Positions 63,170 to 64,000 of a DNA stretch of 64,000 bases are shown here, piece by piece. The notes beneath the pieces were generated by a model that did no database searches, was not told the origin of the DNA, and was given only the letters and a program-made list of their open reading frames with translations. Source of the stretch: Acidovorax sp. 210-6. Lineage in GTDB: Bacteria > Pseudomonadota > Gammaproteobacteria > Burkholderiales > Burkholderiaceae_C. Position 1 is the first letter of the stretch; every line of letters starts with the position of its first letter. The DNA is taken from contig NZ_JAACJE010000001.1 in assembly GCF_010020825.1 (NCBI RefSeq), positions 3,472,001 to 3,536,000 of the forward strand, read 5' to 3'. The position numbers and the translations under genes are program-made.

Positions 63170-63195
63170 AAGCCCCGCATAGCGGGGCTTTTTGC
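63170..63195 (+). terminator. Intrinsic terminator of the TRAP operon
   Basis: AGCCCCGC (63171-63178), loop ATA, GCGGGGCT (63182-63189) and TTTTT. It lies about 25 nt after the dctP stop and abuts a family A repeat. Confidence 0.9.
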
Positions 63196-63249
63196 TATAT
63201 TTTTAATAGCTGTTAGCGCTTATATTACGGGCGCCAGAGGCCAAAAATA
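63192..63249. repeat. Family A interspersed repeat between dctP and the ABC exporter
   Basis: GCTAT-atttttA-ATAGC hairpin, then TTAGCGCTTATATTACGGGC and GCCAGAGGCCAAAAATAC. Resembles the reverse complement of the 17784 copy. It sits between two converging genes. Confidence 0.82.
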
Positions 63250-63251
63250 CC

Positions 63252-64000
63252 TCAAACCTCCAGCGCCTCGCCGGACTGCTGCAGCGCCCACATGCGTGCA
63301 TAGCGCCCGCCCGCCGCCAACAGCGCGGCGTGCGTGCCGCGCTCGACGATGCGGCCCGCGTCCATGACCAGAATTTCGTGCGCATCCACCACGGTGGAGA
63401 GGCGGTGCGCAATCACCAGCGCGGTCTTGCCCTGCGCCACCTGGCGCAGCTCGGCCTGGATGGCGCGCTCGTTGGCCGAATCCAGCGCGCTGGTGGCCTC
63501 GTCGAAGATCAGGATGGGCGGGTTCTTCAGCAGCGTGCGCGCAATGGCCACGCGCTGCTTCTCGCCGCCCGAGAGCTTGAGCCCGCGCTCGCCCACCATG
63601 GTGGCGTAGCCCTTGGGCGTGGCGGCGATGAAACCATGGATGTGCGCCGCGCGTGCGGCCTGCTCCACCTCATCCTGCGAGGCGTCCGGGCGACCGTAGG
63701 CGATGTTGTAGGCCACGGTGTCGTTGAACAGCACCGTGTCCTGCGGCACGATGCCGATGGCGCGGCGCAGGCTTTCCTGCGTCACGCTGCGGATGTCCTG
63801 CCCGGCAATGCAGATGCGCCCGGCCTGCACGTCATAGAAGCGGAACAGCAGGCGCGAGAGGGTGGACTTGCCAGCGCCCGAGGGCCCGACCACGGCCACC
63901 GTCTTGCCTGCCGGAATCTCGAAGCTCACCCCATTGAGGATGGGGCGGCTGGGCTCATAGGCAAAGTGCACGTCCTCGAACCGCACCGTGGGCGCCGCCA
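63252..64000 (-). CDS. Atm1/HMT1-type ABC exporter, nucleotide-binding end (partial)
   Basis: The last 249 codons of a minus-strand gene; the membrane domain is beyond the window. [17 protein letters not shown], Walker [58 protein letters not shown], signature [16 protein letters not shown], Walker [13 protein letters not shown], switch His IAHRLSTV. The [13 protein letters not shown] segment is characteristic of the Atm1/ABCB7/HMT1 group (glutathione-conjugate or heavy-metal export). Confidence 0.93.
   Translation of the reverse strand, partial: AAPTVRFEDVHFAYEPSRPILNGVSFEIPAGKTVAVVGPSGAGKSTLSRLLFRFYDVQAGRICIAGQDIRSVTQESLRRAIGIVPQDTVLFNDTVAYNIAYGRPDASQDEVEQAARAAHIHGFIAATPKGYATMVGERGLKLSGGEKQRVAIARTLLKNPPILIFDEATSALDSANERAIQAELRQVAQGKTALVIAHRLSTVVDAHEILVMDAGRIVERGTHAALLAAGGRYARMWALQQSGEALEV

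Noticed and set aside
1-64000. CRISPR array, prophage or integrative element
   Set aside because: No evenly spaced direct repeats with unique spacers, no phage genes and no att-like repeats at a tRNA were seen; the only complete mobile element is the IS3-family copy at 46184-47502.

Overview
The window is high-GC chromosomal DNA from a betaproteobacterium, most likely a member of the Comamonadaceae (Acidovorax/Alicycliphilus/Diaphorobacter-like). The evidence is the gene content and order (mraZ-to-murG division cluster, dapF-DUF484-xerC, hslVU, DksA without a zinc site) and the short interspersed repeats built around GCGCTT..AAGCGC and GCTAT..ATAGC hairpins that I associate with this family. 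No rRNA gene, canonical tRNA gene, prophage or CRISPR array was seen.

Layout. 1-11.4 kb (minus): murG(partial)-ftsW-murD-mraY-murF-murE-ftsI-ftsL-rsmH-mraZ, mostly joined by ATGA overlaps and headed by a four-repeat MraZ box. 11.7-19.1 kb (minus): hslU, hslV, a STAS-type protein, dksA, a histidine-rich G3E GTPase and an rlmI-like rRNA methyltransferase. 19.2-20.5 kb: an HTH+receiver regulator facing a decayed receiver/histidine-kinase remnant. 20.6-30.1 kb (minus): an apparent operon of a DUF2946 protein, TonB-dependent receptor, ExbB, ExbD, TonB, an exported membrane-anchored CobN-like chelatase, a MotA/TolQ/ExbB-like channel and a DUF2149 protein. It resembles the hmuR-S-T-U haem loci of Bacteroidota and is one of the two most interesting systems here. 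30.1-32.9 kb (minus): xerC, DUF484, dapF. 32.9-41.1 kb: GST, metallophosphoesterase, Nudix+metallo-beta-lactamase fusion, a pseudouridine-synthase-like protein lacking its catalytic Asp, a YjgN-like membrane protein, an M48 peptidase, rnpB and a methyltransferase.

41.1-49.1 kb is an RNA-repair locus. rtcR (minus) faces a sigma-54 promoter that drives a leader of about 545 nt packed with tetraloop hairpins and a tRNA-like module similar to the effector part of YrlA Y RNAs. The leader is followed by a soluble SPFH (slipin-like) protein, rtcB, an abortive-infection-like gene split by an IS3-family element, and a frameshifted rtcA. The ligase arm looks intact; the cyclase and Abi arms look broken.

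49.2-64 kb: cysK-like gene, FAD-dependent oxidoreductase, htpX, pyrC, a glutamate/aspartate-type ABC importer (gltIJKL) with a second binding protein, a LysR regulator divergent from a TRAP transporter (dctQ-dctM-dctP), and the ATPase end of an Atm1-type ABC exporter.

Two repeat families recur. Family A (8 copies) lies between genes but also in frame inside murD, rlmI and dapF. Family B (5 copies, GC-rich, about 115-130 bp) always starts at or within about 10 nt of a stop codon, in the same orientation as the gene it follows.
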